Source: Microbacterium sp. BH-3-3-3 (GTDB lineage Bacteria > Actinomycetota > Actinomycetes > Actinomycetales > Microbacteriaceae). From it: a DNA stretch of 64,000 bases. The DNA is taken from the NCBI RefSeq assembly GCF_007679045.1, contig NZ_VEFS01000001.1, positions 429,520 to 493,519 of the forward strand, read 5' to 3'. Made by a program: the position numbers and the translations under genes. Shown in pieces: positions 55,866 through 64,000 of the stretch. Every line of letters begins with the position of its first letter. Within the stretch, counting starts at the first letter, position 1. The notes beneath the pieces are model-generated. The model was not told the origin of the DNA. It saw nothing but the letters and a program-made list of their open reading frames with translations, and searched no databases.

Positions 55866-57257
55866 TCAGGGCAGGATCGTGAGCGCCCCGGCCGCGGCAT
55901 CCGCGGGCCACAGCGGGTAGGCCGCCAGGGCCCCCGTGCCGGTGTACGACACCGCGGCGCGCACCGGCTCCGCCGACTCGAGCCGGTAGATCCCGGATGC
56001 CACGGCGACGGCCGCCGTGCCCCCCGCGGGAACGGCGGTGGTGATCGCCTCGCCGCCGTCGACGGGAGTGAGCGTCACGGAGGCGTCGGCGTCTTCGGTC
56101 GCCAGCACGATCGACGAGCCCACGCCGGGCGCGACGGCGACGACGGTGGGTTCGGTGATGCGCGGAGCGGGCACGTACCAGGCGAAGTCGGCCCCCTCGC
56201 CGAACCCGGTGGTCGACCAGGTCGCCCCGACGATCGGGGCGGTCGCCGAGACCTCGACCGTGTATGCGCCGGCCGCGAGGCCCGAGAGGTCGAGCGAGGT
56301 CGGCAGGCCGGCGGTGAGCGGAACGTCGGTCGGAGCGGCCTCGGCCCCGGCGGCGTCGACGGGGATCACGCGCACGGTGGCGGTGACATCGGACCCGGGC
56401 GACAGCAGACGCACGATCGTGCCCGCCTGGCCCTCTCCGGTGGTGAGCACCTGCACGCCGGGCATGACCAGACGCGTGTCGGCCTGGGCGAGAGGGGCGA
56501 CCTGGTCGATGCCGCCGGGCAGCAGCAGGCGCGTCAGGCTCGCCTGCAGCGAGGCGTGCACCGGGGCTCCCGACGACACGACGCGCACGACGGGGCTCTC
56601 CTCGCCGAGAAGCAGGCCCGCGAGCGGCACGACCTTGCGCTCGCGCGCCGGGACGACGAGGTTCTGGCCCCCGGGTGGGGTCGACACGCCCTGCGCGCCG
56701 TACACCGACAGCTGCACGGTGGCGGGCACGTCGCCGGGGTTGGCCAGCACGACGAGGTCGTTCGCGCCGGTCGTCGACGCTCCGCCGACCAGCCACGACT
56801 CGGCCTCCGGCGGGCGGCACGCGGATGCCGAGAACCCGACGAGGTCGTCGGAGGCCACGGTCGCCGATCCGGCGGCGGCCAACGGCGTCTCGGAGCGGTC
56901 CTGGGGCGCCGCGCGCAGCGCCTGGGCGTCGCCGTCGGCATCCGCCGTCGCTCCGGAGAGCTGCTCGGCCTGGGCGTCGGCGTCGGCGGGGCCGCTGACG
57001 AGCTGCTGCGCGGCGGCGGCGCTCAGCCCTCCGGCAGAGTCGGCGCTGCGCCCGAGGGCGAGCAGCGGTCCGTCGCACGCGAGCACCGTGTCACCGGGGG
57101 CGGGGGTCGACTCGACCCGCACGGGGGTGGCGGTGTACGAGGGCCACGGCGCGGCGATGCCGACGACCGTGCCGACGACGGCCGCGGTCGCCACGGCGGT
57201 GCCGGCGACGACGCGGGCGCTCGTGGCGGCGAAGCGGGCCATGCGGTTCTCGCTCAT
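55866..57257 (-). CDS. DUF5719 membrane-anchored extracellular protein
   Basis: A 463-residue protein with one N-terminal membrane anchor (about residues 14-37, AGTAVATAAVVGTVVGIAAP) and a large extracellular beta-rich region. That region contains NDLVVLANPGDVPATVQLSVYGAQG and GTIVRLLSPGSDVTATVRV, repeated immunoglobulin-like patterns of the DUF5719 family. GGGAGG precedes the ATG, which overlaps the stop of the glycosyltransferase gene. The pair is conserved in actinobacteria and probably acts in cell-envelope glycan work. It converges on the zincin gene with a 15-bp gap. Confidence 0.85.
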   Translation of the reverse strand: MSENRMARFAATSARVVAGTAVATAAVVGTVVGIAAPWPSYTATPVRVESTPAPGDTVLACDGPLLALGRSADSAGGLSAAAAQQLVSGPADADAQAEQLSGATADADGDAQALRAAPQDRSETPLAAAGSATVASDDLVGFSASACRPPEAESWLVGGASTTGANDLVVLANPGDVPATVQLSVYGAQGVSTPPGGQNLVVPARERKVVPLAGLLLGEESPVVRVVSSGAPVHASLQASLTRLLLPGGIDQVAPLAQADTRLVMPGVQVLTTGEGQAGTIVRLLSPGSDVTATVRVIPVDAAGAEAAPTDVPLTAGLPTSLDLSGLAAGAYTVEVSATAPIVGATWSTTGFGEGADFAWYVPAPRITEPTVVAVAPGVGSSIVLATEDADASVTLTPVDGGEAITTAVPAGGTAAVAVASGIYRLESAEPVRAAVSYTGTGALAAYPLWPADAAAGALTILP

Positions 57258-60097
57258 CGCGATCCTCCCGAGCTCGGACCGACGATGCGGGGCGTGCGGC
57301 GCGCGGTCCGCCGCGAGGCGGCCGTGGGCACGGCGAGCAGCAGAGCCACCAGCAGCACGCCCAGGGAGCCGGCGGCGACCACTCGCTGCAGACCCAGTCG
57401 GTGCGCGTCGAGTTCGGGACGCGGGGTCACCTCGGCGTTCACGCGCCAGAGGTCGCCGCGCGAGGTCTCGCCGACCGGGTCGAGCGAGTCGCGCTGGTCG
57501 AGAGAGGTCGCCGCCCCGAGGCGCGTGCCGCGGATGACGTCGTCTTCGCCCGCGGGCGCCGACTCGAGCAGCACGAAGGCGATGCCGTGGGCGGCCAGGC
57601 GCGACACCACGTCGTCGGACGACGGGGTGACGAGATCGGCGGCGAGATCGGCCAGCTCGAGGTCTTCGGGCGTCGGCGAGGTGCGGGTGGCCTGCAGGGT
57701 GCTCTGGCCCGACAGCGTCGCGCTGCCGCCCCAGACGACGTCGACGCGCAGGCCGTCGGCGCGCGGGTCGAGCACGATCGTGCCCAGATTCAGCGACCCG
57801 CGCCCCTCGGCCGCGACGAAGGCGGGCAGGGTCGACACGGGTCCGTTGACGAGCGTCGATCGGCCCGATGCCTCGGTCGCCACCTGAGCGGTCAGCGCGG
57901 GAGCCACGCTGACGGCGAGCGCGACCAGGGCCACCAGAGCGCCGAGCGGTCGCAGCACGGCGACGCGCGCCGGAACCCCCGCGTCGAGGGCGACCAGGGC
58001 GCCCCCCACGAGCCCGATCCACGCGAGACTGAGCCCCGCGCCCGGCCACAGCGGCACGGCGACCGAGTGGTCGAACGAGAGGGCCACGCCGACGGCGGCG
58101 AACGCGGTCGCCAGGCCCGTGGCCGTGATCAGGATGAGGCCGGATGCCGTGATCCACCGCGGCGTGAGCACCGCCAACACGGCGAGCACGGCCAGCGGGG
58201 CGACGAGCAGGCCGACCCACCACACCGAGCCGCCGGTGAGCGACACCCATCCGCCCGGGTCGGAGGTGGGGAAGCCCGCCGCGAGCAGCGTTCGTCCGAG
58301 CGGGTCGGCGGTGGCCTCGGCGCCGCGGTACGGCACGCCGGGGTCGGCGAGGAGGGCCCACGGGTCGCCGGCGCGCAGGCGCGTCCACACGAGGGGCGCG
58401 AAGATCACGGCCGAGGGCACGAGCAGCCACACCACGCGGGCGATGCCGCGTGCGGCCACGAGGGCGACGACGACGAGCGCGGCCGACCACAGCACCACCA
58501 CGGCGGGGGCCAGCGAGGGCGCGCACGCCAGCACGCCCACGAGCAGAACGGATGCCGCTCCGGCCGGGGCCCACGAGCGGTGCGCGACGCTCGCGGCGTA
58601 GAACAGCCAGGGCAGCAGCAGGTGAACGAGCACGCCCGCCGGTCGACCCTCGACGATCGCGGCGAGGAAGGTCGGCGCGAGGGCCCAGGCGAGTCCGCCG
58701 ACGATGCGCAGCAGCGACGACTCGGTCACGCGCGTGGCGGCGAACCATCCGCCGAGCACGGCGAGCGGCAGGGCGAGCACCCACAGCACGACGAAGGCGC
58801 GCGAGGGCTCGCCGGGCGAGAGGGTGCCGATGAGGGCGACGAGGCTCGAGAACGGGTCGGCGGGGCCGATCGCGTCGAGGCCGAGGGGGCGGGCGCCCCA
58901 CGCGGCGTCCTGCCACAGCTGGGTGACGTTCGCGCGCAGCGGCGCCAGAGCTCCCCCGCCGAGCACCGGCCAGGCCAGGAGCGGGAAGAACAGCGCCGCC
59001 GACACAGCGAGGGTGCCGAGCACGGTCCACGCCCCTCCGCCGACGAAGAACCGCAGCTCCGACCGCACGGGGGCCTCGGGGTCGGCGACGTCGCCCTCGA
59101 AGCGCAAGCGCATCTCGGAGCGCGTGACGCGCAGCGGCGCGAGACGCGACCACCCCACGACCCGCGACGTGCGGATGCGGCGGCGGGCGCGGGCGACGGC
59201 CGCGGGCCGCGCCATCACGAGCAAGGTGGCGCCCCACTCGGGGAGCACCCGGTACGGCACCTTCGTCACCAGGTGCAGGATCGTGCACCAGAGCGCGAGC
59301 GGCAGGAACGACAGCCAGTGCAGCAGCACCGTGGGCGCGGGGGCGTAGACGAGACGGCGATGCAGCTGGGCGGTGCGGGTCGCGAACGCGCGGCGCCGCG
59401 CACGACGCCGGCCTCGCGCCATCGCGGCCACGCCGTCACCGGCGACCGCCACGCGGGCGGTCGGCACGAGAGAGACGAGGTGGCCGGCCAGGCGCGCGCG
59501 AACGCCCAGATCGAGGCCCTCGTCGGCTCCGCCGAGAGCGGGGTCGAGACCGCCGAGCTGCAGCCATGCGTCGCGACGCACGAGCATGCCGCGCACGTCG
59601 GCGCCGAGTACGTCGGCGTCGCCGTCGCGCTGTCCCTGGTCGAGTTCTCCGGCGGCGAGCTCGACGGCTCCCCCGTACCGGTTCATGCTCACGCCGAGAG
59701 AGAGGATCTCGTCGCGGTCGTCCCACGCGATGAGCTTGGGGGCGGCGACCACGAGCGAGGGCGAGAGCTCGAGCGCGCCGGCGAGGCGCACGAGCGCGTC
59801 AGGGTCGGGGGCGGTGTCCTGCGCGAGCAGCCACACCGCATCTCCCGTGAGTCGGGGCGTCGCGAGGGCCGTCGCGACGGCGAAAGGCGTTCCGGCGGGG
59901 GCGGTGATGACGCCTTCGGCACCGGATGCCGCCGCCAGTTGCGTCAGCGCCGAGTCGGCGCCGCACAGCACGATCGTCAGCGCGTCGACGGGTCGGGTCT
60001 GCGCCGCGAGTGCAGCGAGGGTTCTCTGCAGATGCTGCGCGGCGGGCGTGCGTCCTTCAGGGCGCACGACGAGGAGGGCGTGTACACGGGCGGGCAT
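57254..60097 (-). CDS. Large membrane glycosyltransferase, GT2 domain plus multi-helix domain
   Basis: A 947-residue protein. Residues 1-240 form a GT-A/GT2 domain (VHALLVVRPEGRTPAAQHLQ; AVWLLAQDTAPDPDALVRLA; a DVRGMLVRRDAWLQLGGLDP acceptor loop). The next 600 residues contain roughly 12 membrane helices, with an extracellular region around 770-900. It is coupled to the DUF5719 gene by ATGA. Such enzymes transfer sugars onto lipid-linked or cell-wall acceptors, but donor and acceptor cannot be named. Gene order toward whiB2 and manA matches the Rv3255-Rv3265 area of mycobacteria. Confidence 0.88.
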   Translation of the reverse strand: MPARVHALLVVRPEGRTPAAQHLQRTLAALAAQTRPVDALTIVLCGADSALTQLAAASGAEGVITAPAGTPFAVATALATPRLTGDAVWLLAQDTAPDPDALVRLAGALELSPSLVVAAPKLIAWDDRDEILSLGVSMNRYGGAVELAAGELDQGQRDGDADVLGADVRGMLVRRDAWLQLGGLDPALGGADEGLDLGVRARLAGHLVSLVPTARVAVAGDGVAAMARGRRRARRRAFATRTAQLHRRLVYAPAPTVLLHWLSFLPLALWCTILHLVTKVPYRVLPEWGATLLVMARPAAVARARRRIRTSRVVGWSRLAPLRVTRSEMRLRFEGDVADPEAPVRSELRFFVGGGAWTVLGTLAVSAALFFPLLAWPVLGGGALAPLRANVTQLWQDAAWGARPLGLDAIGPADPFSSLVALIGTLSPGEPSRAFVVLWVLALPLAVLGGWFAATRVTESSLLRIVGGLAWALAPTFLAAIVEGRPAGVLVHLLLPWLFYAASVAHRSWAPAGAASVLLVGVLACAPSLAPAVVVLWSAALVVVALVAARGIARVVWLLVPSAVIFAPLVWTRLRAGDPWALLADPGVPYRGAEATADPLGRTLLAAGFPTSDPGGWVSLTGGSVWWVGLLVAPLAVLAVLAVLTPRWITASGLILITATGLATAFAAVGVALSFDHSVAVPLWPGAGLSLAWIGLVGGALVALDAGVPARVAVLRPLGALVALVALAVSVAPALTAQVATEASGRSTLVNGPVSTLPAFVAAEGRGSLNLGTIVLDPRADGLRVDVVWGGSATLSGQSTLQATRTSPTPEDLELADLAADLVTPSSDDVVSRLAAHGIAFVLLESAPAGEDDVIRGTRLGAATSLDQRDSLDPVGETSRGDLWRVNAEVTPRPELDAHRLGLQRVVAAGSLGVLLVALLLAVPTAASRRTARRTPRIVGPSSGGSR

Positions 60098-60183
60098 GAC
60101 GCGGATCAGCCTAAGCGCGGTCGCGGACGATCGCGGACGCCGCGCCGTCGCCGACGGGATCGCTCAGGCGGGCGATCGACCGC
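60098..60183. other. Short gap between whiB2 and the glycosyltransferase
   Basis: Imperfect GC-rich repeats (CGCGGAC, GCGATCG) are present, but I see no clear hairpin terminator or promoter. Confidence 0.4.
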
Positions 60184-60507
60184 TCAGGCGCGACGCTTGA
60201 GCTTGCGGCGCTCGCGCTCGCTGAGGCCGCCCCAGATGCCGAAGCGCTCGTCGTTCTGCAGCGCGTACTCGAGGCACTCGGTCTTGACGTCGCACGAGGT
60301 GCAGATGCGCTTCGCGTCGCGCGTCGAGCCACCCTTCTCGGGGAAGAACGCCTCGGGGTCGGTCTGCGAGCACAGCGCGTCGGTCTGCCAGGCGAGGGTG
60401 TTCTCTTCGACGGCGTCGATGTCGCGACGGACGCCGGGTACGCCGAGATCGACCGGATCAACGAACCAGTTGTCCGGGACTCCGGACCGGTACTGCGATG
60501 TCGCCAT
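60184..60507 (-). CDS. whiB2: WhiB2-type (WhmD) iron-sulfur transcription regulator
   Basis: A 107-residue Wbl protein. The iron-sulfur ligands are in ALCSQTDPEAFFPEKGG and RICTSCDVKTEC (C-x2-C-x5-C), followed by RFGIWGG and a basic end (SERERRKLKRRA). WhiB2/WhmD controls septation in mycobacteria and streptomycetes. The position beside manA and DUF5719 supports WhiB2. I use the ATG with GGAGG 6-7 nt upstream; a GTG seven codons earlier preceded by GGGGG is possible. A good promoter lies about 60 bp upstream. Confidence 0.9.
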   Translation of the reverse strand: MATSQYRSGVPDNWFVDPVDLGVPGVRRDIDAVEENTLAWQTDALCSQTDPEAFFPEKGGSTRDAKRICTSCDVKTECLEYALQNDERFGIWGGLSERERRKLKRRA

Positions 60508-60570
60508 CTCGTCCTCCGCCTCGTTCACGCCCCCATGACACGTCTTCTGACGATGTGTCGCGCAGTCATA

Positions 60571-60599
60571 ATTACACCCGTGTGATTCGCGAGAGTCAA
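60571..60599 (-). promoter_or_regulatory. Predicted whiB2 promoter
   Basis: On the minus strand TTGACT (60594-60599) and TGTAAT (60571-60576) are 17 nt apart, the best -35/-10 pair in the window. The transcript would have a leader of about 55 nt with an imperfect hairpin around 60538-60558. Confidence 0.6.
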
Positions 60600-60662
60600 G
60601 TCGCGGATCGTAAACCCTCAAGGCCGACGTGAACCTTTAGACGAGCGCTCGGCGTGTCGCAC

Positions 60663-61823
60663 TCAGCTCCCGGGCATCGCGACGAAGACGTCGCCACCGC
60701 CGTCGGTCGTCAGCGGCGTCTCGTCGGGCGTGACGAGCGCGGCCTGCCCGGGGGCCAGCGTGATGCTGCGGCCCGACGAGCCCGTCACGCGTGCCTCTCC
60801 CCCGACGCAGAGGGCGATCGCGACACCGGAGAGCTCCAGCACAGCCGTGTCGCCACCGGCGATGAGATGCCCGAGGGCGAAGTCCGCGATGCCCGGCGCG
60901 AAGACCTCCGCCTGCGGACCGGCCGGCGCGGGACGCAGGAACGGCGGGTCGGCGGGCGCGAAGTCGACGAGGTGCAGAAGCTCGTCCACGTCGATGTGCT
61001 TGGGCGTCAGGCCGCCGCGCAGCACGTTGTCGCTCGCGGCCATGATCTCCACACCGAGACCGTCGACATAGGCGTGCAGCACGCCGGCCGGCACGAAGAT
61101 CGCCTCGCCGCGGCGCAGGTGCACGAGGTTCATCAGCAGGGCGACGACGATGCCCGGGTCGGCCGGGTAGGCCGTGTGCAGCGACCGCACGAGGGCCAGC
61201 TCGGCGGCGAAGTCGTCGGACGAGGCCGAGGCCGCGGCATCCACGATCTGGGCCACGTCCGCGGCATCCGCCTCTCCGAGCACCCAGCCGATCGCCGCGC
61301 GGAGCGCGTCGGGGGCGGAGGCGGCGGACAGGTGGCCGCGCAGCGTCGAGACGGCGGGCGCGTCGCCCAGCACGTCGATCAGCGCGCGAGTGCGCTCGAG
61401 GTCGCGGAGCCCCGCGAGGGCGGTGAACGTCTCGCTCAGGGCGACGATCACCTCGGGCTTGTGGTTGTCGTCCTTGTAGTTGCGCTCGGCGGCGTCGCGC
61501 GCGACGCCCGCCCCCTCCTCACGGGCGAAGCCCTCGACCGCCTGCTGCTTCGAGGGGTGCACCTGGATCGACAGCGGCGCTCCGGCCGCGAGCAGTTTGA
61601 GCAGGTAGGGCAGCTTCGCCGGGAGCCCGTCGCCGGCCGCCGGCAGCCATCGGTCCAGCGTGAGCCCCGACCCGTCGTGCACCTCGGCGGGAGAACCGGG
61701 GTGGTCACCGAACCACACCTCGGCCTCGGGCGCCCCCGACGGCTCGCGGCCCTCGAGGTCGGCGAGCAGCGTCGGGCTCCCCCAGGCGTAGTCGCGGGGC
61801 GCGTTCGAGAGGGCGATCAGCAC
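60663..61823 (-). CDS. manA: Mannose-6-phosphate isomerase, class I
   Basis: Interconverts mannose-6-phosphate and fructose-6-phosphate, supplying mannose for glycans. The 386-residue cupin enzyme has zinc ligands in SIQVHPSKQQAV, NHKPEVIVAL and VPAGVLHAYVDGLGVEIMA, and the signature DNVLRGGLTPKHID. The GTG start has only a weak TAGG upstream. It lies upstream of whiB2 on the same strand, with 155 bp between. Apart from its usual role, it could process mannose released by the alpha-mannosidase elsewhere in the window. Confidence 0.95.
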   Translation of the reverse strand: MLIALSNAPRDYAWGSPTLLADLEGREPSGAPEAEVWFGDHPGSPAEVHDGSGLTLDRWLPAAGDGLPAKLPYLLKLLAAGAPLSIQVHPSKQQAVEGFAREEGAGVARDAAERNYKDDNHKPEVIVALSETFTALAGLRDLERTRALIDVLGDAPAVSTLRGHLSAASAPDALRAAIGWVLGEADAADVAQIVDAAASASSDDFAAELALVRSLHTAYPADPGIVVALLMNLVHLRRGEAIFVPAGVLHAYVDGLGVEIMAASDNVLRGGLTPKHIDVDELLHLVDFAPADPPFLRPAPAGPQAEVFAPGIADFALGHLIAGGDTAVLELSGVAIALCVGGEARVTGSSGRSITLAPGQAALVTPDETPLTTDGGGDVFVAMPGS

Positions 61824-61884
61824 GGCGTCAGCCTACCGGCCGGGCCCCTCGTCTCCGGATGCCGACGGGTACCCTGAGATCACC

Positions 61885-63285
61885 ATGGCGATGTACACGA
61901 ATCACCCGGTGTCGGCGTTGCCGACGGCGCCCCCGCGCGAGACGACGGGGCACCTGCTGCTGCGCGCCTGGTGCGTCTTCGTGCTCGTGCTCGCGCTCGG
62001 CGGCGTCGGGCTCGTCAACGCCGTCGGTCCGGTCGTCACCGCGGTGGTGGTCGTGGCCTCGGCCGTCGTCTCGGCCGTCGTCTGGCTCGTGACGCGCCCG
62101 CCCTTCGCCGTGCGGCGCCTGCCCTGGCTGGCGTTCGGATACGTCGCGTGGGCGATCGCCTCGCTCGCGTGGAGCGCCTGGCCCGCGGCATCCGCCCTCA
62201 CGCTCCTCCTGCTGGTCATCACGACGTTCCAGGGGCTCTTCGTCGGCGCCATGCTCACGTGGCGCGACGTCGTGCGGGCTGTCGCGTCCGCGGCGAAGTG
62301 GATCGTCGGTCTCTCGCTGCTGTTCGAGGTCGCCGTCTCGCTCATCGTGCGCGGACCGCTCCTGCCCGGATTCGTGGTGCCCTCCGAGCGCATGGACCCC
62401 ATCGTCTACTGGTCGCGCGACAACCTCTTCGACGGCGGTCGCATCCAGGGCGTGTTCGGAAACGCGAACCTGTTGGCCGCCGTGATGCTCGTCGCCATCA
62501 TCGTCTTCGCCGTGCGCATCGCCGCGGGCGCGCCGCGCCGCGCCCTGCTGTGGGTGTGGATCGCGATCGCCGCCTTCCTCTTCGTGCGGGCGGGATCGGC
62601 CACCGCCTTCATCGCCGCGGCCTTCGTCGCCCTCGTGCTGGGCACGGTGCTGGTCATGCGCACCGCACGACGCCCCGGCGAGCGCACGCGCTGGTACCTG
62701 CTCTACGCCGCGGTCGGGCTCGGCGGCGGGGCGGTGCTGTGGTTCGGCCGCGACGCCCTCTTCGGCGTGATGGGCCGCGGAGCCGACCTCACCGGCCGCG
62801 AGGGGATCTGGGCCGACGTGATCGCCCGCGCCTCGCAGCATCCGTTCGTCGGCTGGGGCTTCTCCACCCCCTGGATCGCCACCGAGCCTCACTTCGACGG
62901 ATGGATCGTCGACCACGGCCAGACCGTCGTGCAGGCGCACAGCATGTGGCTCGACGTCTTCCTGCAGCTCGGCGGGATCGGTGTCGCCCTGCTCGGCCTC
63001 GTTTATCTCGCGTACGTGTGGCGGTCGTGGTTCTTCGCCGTCGACCGCCCGCGCTGGGACCTGCGCGACGACCGTCCGCACTCCCCGTTGACGCTGCTGC
63101 CCACCCTGATCGGTGCACTGCTCGTCGTGCAGGGGCTGACCGAGTCCGGCCCGCTCCTGCTGTGGGGCTGGATGTTCGTGGTGCTGTTCGGTGCGAAGAT
63201 CAAGCAGACCCCGCTGGTCGGGGTGGGACCGAGCGAGCAGAGCATCTCGATCGAGCGCGGCGAGCTGCCGAGACCCGCACCGTGA
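61885..63285 (+). CDS. O-antigen ligase/polymerase-like membrane protein (Wzy_C family)
   Basis: A 466-residue protein with about 11-12 membrane helices. The long extracytoplasmic loop typical of WaaL/Wzy is visible around GREGIWADVIARASQHPFVG, followed by DHGQTVVQAHSMWLDVFLQL; RIQGVFGNANLLAAVMLVAI marks a conserved helix. Proteins of this kind polymerise or ligate surface polysaccharide. The C-terminus is cytoplasmic. The stop overlaps the start of a related gene (GTGA). Confidence 0.85.
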   Translation: MAMYTNHPVSALPTAPPRETTGHLLLRAWCVFVLVLALGGVGLVNAVGPVVTAVVVVASAVVSAVVWLVTRPPFAVRRLPWLAFGYVAWAIASLAWSAWPAASALTLLLLVITTFQGLFVGAMLTWRDVVRAVASAAKWIVGLSLLFEVAVSLIVRGPLLPGFVVPSERMDPIVYWSRDNLFDGGRIQGVFGNANLLAAVMLVAIIVFAVRIAAGAPRRALLWVWIAIAAFLFVRAGSATAFIAAAFVALVLGTVLVMRTARRPGERTRWYLLYAAVGLGGGAVLWFGRDALFGVMGRGADLTGREGIWADVIARASQHPFVGWGFSTPWIATEPHFDGWIVDHGQTVVQAHSMWLDVFLQLGGIGVALLGLVYLAYVWRSWFFAVDRPRWDLRDDRPHSPLTLLPTLIGALLVVQGLTESGPLLLWGWMFVVLFGAKIKQTPLVGVGPSEQSISIERGELPRPAP

Positions 63286-64000
63286 CCGGCGCGCCGGACG
63301 CGCGGCGCCCGCTTCCTCCGCTGTCGTCGCCCGCGTTCGCCCGCGCCTTCGCCCTCGCGGTGTTCGCCGCCGTCTTCGCCCGCTTCGCCATCGTCGCGGT
63401 CGCGGGAGAGGTCACCTGGGCCACCATCGTCGCCGGACTGTGCGCGGTGGGAGCAGCCGTGCTGTACGCCCGTCGCGACGAGCTCGAGCTCGTTCGTCTC
63501 GCCCCGACGACGCTCGTCCTGCTGGTCGCGTGGGCCGGCGCGAGCGTGTTCTGGAGCCCGAGCGCGACCCAGTCCCTCGGCGGCTGGTCGGCCTTCGCGG
63601 CGCTCGCGTTCCTGGCGGTCGTCCTCGGCCACGTCCGCGACGCCCTGCAGACCGTGCGGGCTCTCGGCGACGTGCTGCGCTGGCTGCTGGGCATCTCGCT
63701 CGCGCTCGAGGTGCTCAGTGGCATCCTGCTCGATCTGCCCATCCCCTTCCTCGGCATCCAGGGCGCCATCGCCGAGCTGGGTCCGGTGCAGGGGATCTTC
63801 GGCACCCGCAACGCGCTGGGCTTCGTGACGGTGATCGCCCTCATCACCTTCCTCGTGGAGTTCCGCACCCAGTCGGTGAGCGTGGCCACGGCGATCGCCT
63901 CGGTCGTGCTCGCGGGTACCCTCGCGGCGCTGAGCGGCTCGCCCACCGTGATCGTCGTCGCCGCCGCGACGGGGGTCGCCGCCCTCGCCCTGTGGACGAT
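63282..64000 (+). CDS. Second O-antigen ligase-like membrane protein, 3' end beyond the window
   Basis: An open frame of 239 codons runs to the window edge without a stop. It starts MTGAPDARRPLPPLSSPAFA with a GTG overlapping the previous stop, and shows several membrane helices. The segment GPVQGIFGTRNALGFVTVIA parallels GRIQGVFGNANLLAAVMLVA of the preceding protein at a comparable position, so the two are tandem paralogues. The catalytic loop lies outside the window. Confidence 0.82.
   Translation, partial: MTGAPDARRPLPPLSSPAFARAFALAVFAAVFARFAIVAVAGEVTWATIVAGLCAVGAAVLYARRDELELVRLAPTTLVLLVAWAGASVFWSPSATQSLGGWSAFAALAFLAVVLGHVRDALQTVRALGDVLRWLLGISLALEVLSGILLDLPIPFLGIQGAIAELGPVQGIFGTRNALGFVTVIALITFLVEFRTQSVSVATAIASVVLAGTLAALSGSPTVIVVAAATGVAALALWT

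Noticed and set aside
60508-60621. Longer WhiB2 N-terminus
   Set aside because: Those codons contain the leader and reach the promoter region; the ATG at 60507 has GGAGG at good spacing.

Overview
The window is high-GC actinobacterial DNA, most likely from the family Microbacteriaceae (a Microbacterium-like genome). This rests on a WhiB1/WhiB2 pair, a SigR/RsrA-type redox sigma system, MtrAB-LpqB, DUF3499, DUF5719 and DUF6459 proteins, frequent GTG/TTG starts, and gene order resembling the Mycobacterium tuberculosis Rv3219-Rv3260 neighbourhood (sigH, aroA, rsgA, whiB1, pdtaS, an Rv3235-like protein, secA, hpf, a ComF-like protein, lpqB, mtrB, mtrA, manA, whiB2). No rRNA, tRNA, insertion sequence, phage or CRISPR array was seen. 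The first and last genes are cut by the window edges.

Layout. 0-8.8 kb: rsrA-sigR, divergent aroA-rsgA-bcp, a small membrane protein, whiB1, the sensor kinase pdtaS, an Rv3235-like protein and an aminotransferase. 9-13.3 kb: secA and a divergent coiled-coil, glycine-tailed protein. 13.3-32.3 kb: a carbohydrate block. It holds a seven-gene overlapping operon (sugar-binding lipoprotein, two ABC permeases, oxidoreductase, ThuA-like protein, GH38 alpha-mannosidase, GH36 alpha-galactosidase), divergent GntR and LacI regulators with a GH2 enzyme, and a partial inositol operon (iolC, a Cgl0159-type aldolase-like protein, iolB, iolD). A shared palindromic operator in front of the ABC operon and the iol operon suggests one GntR regulon. 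The block separates secA from hpf, which are neighbours in many actinobacteria, and is poor in a 9-mer that is common in the rest of the window, so it looks acquired.

32.4-43.8 kb: hpf, comF-like, the mtrA-mtrB-lpqB signalling operon, then a divergent membrane/MoxR operon (DUF4129, DUF4350, MoxR, DUF58). 43.9-51.5 kb: an ole operon (oleA, fused oleBC, oleD) for head-to-head long-chain olefin synthesis, a structured tandem repeat, and furA-katG for peroxide defence. This stretch lies between the MoxR/DUF58 genes and the SpoIIM-like and RDD genes, which usually sit together. 51.6-55.9 kb: SpoIIM-like, RDD, DUF3499, a MarR regulator with a quinone-oxidoreductase-like enzyme, and a degenerate zincin. 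55.9-64 kb: DUF5719, a large glycosyltransferase, whiB2, manA and two tandem O-antigen-ligase-like polymerases, suggesting cell-envelope glycan assembly.

The most unusual DNA-level signal is a short near-palindrome, CGGATGCCG (core GGATGCCG), found about once per kb outside the sugar block. It forms inverted pairs at terminators and also appears in a decayed 14-bp-period array.
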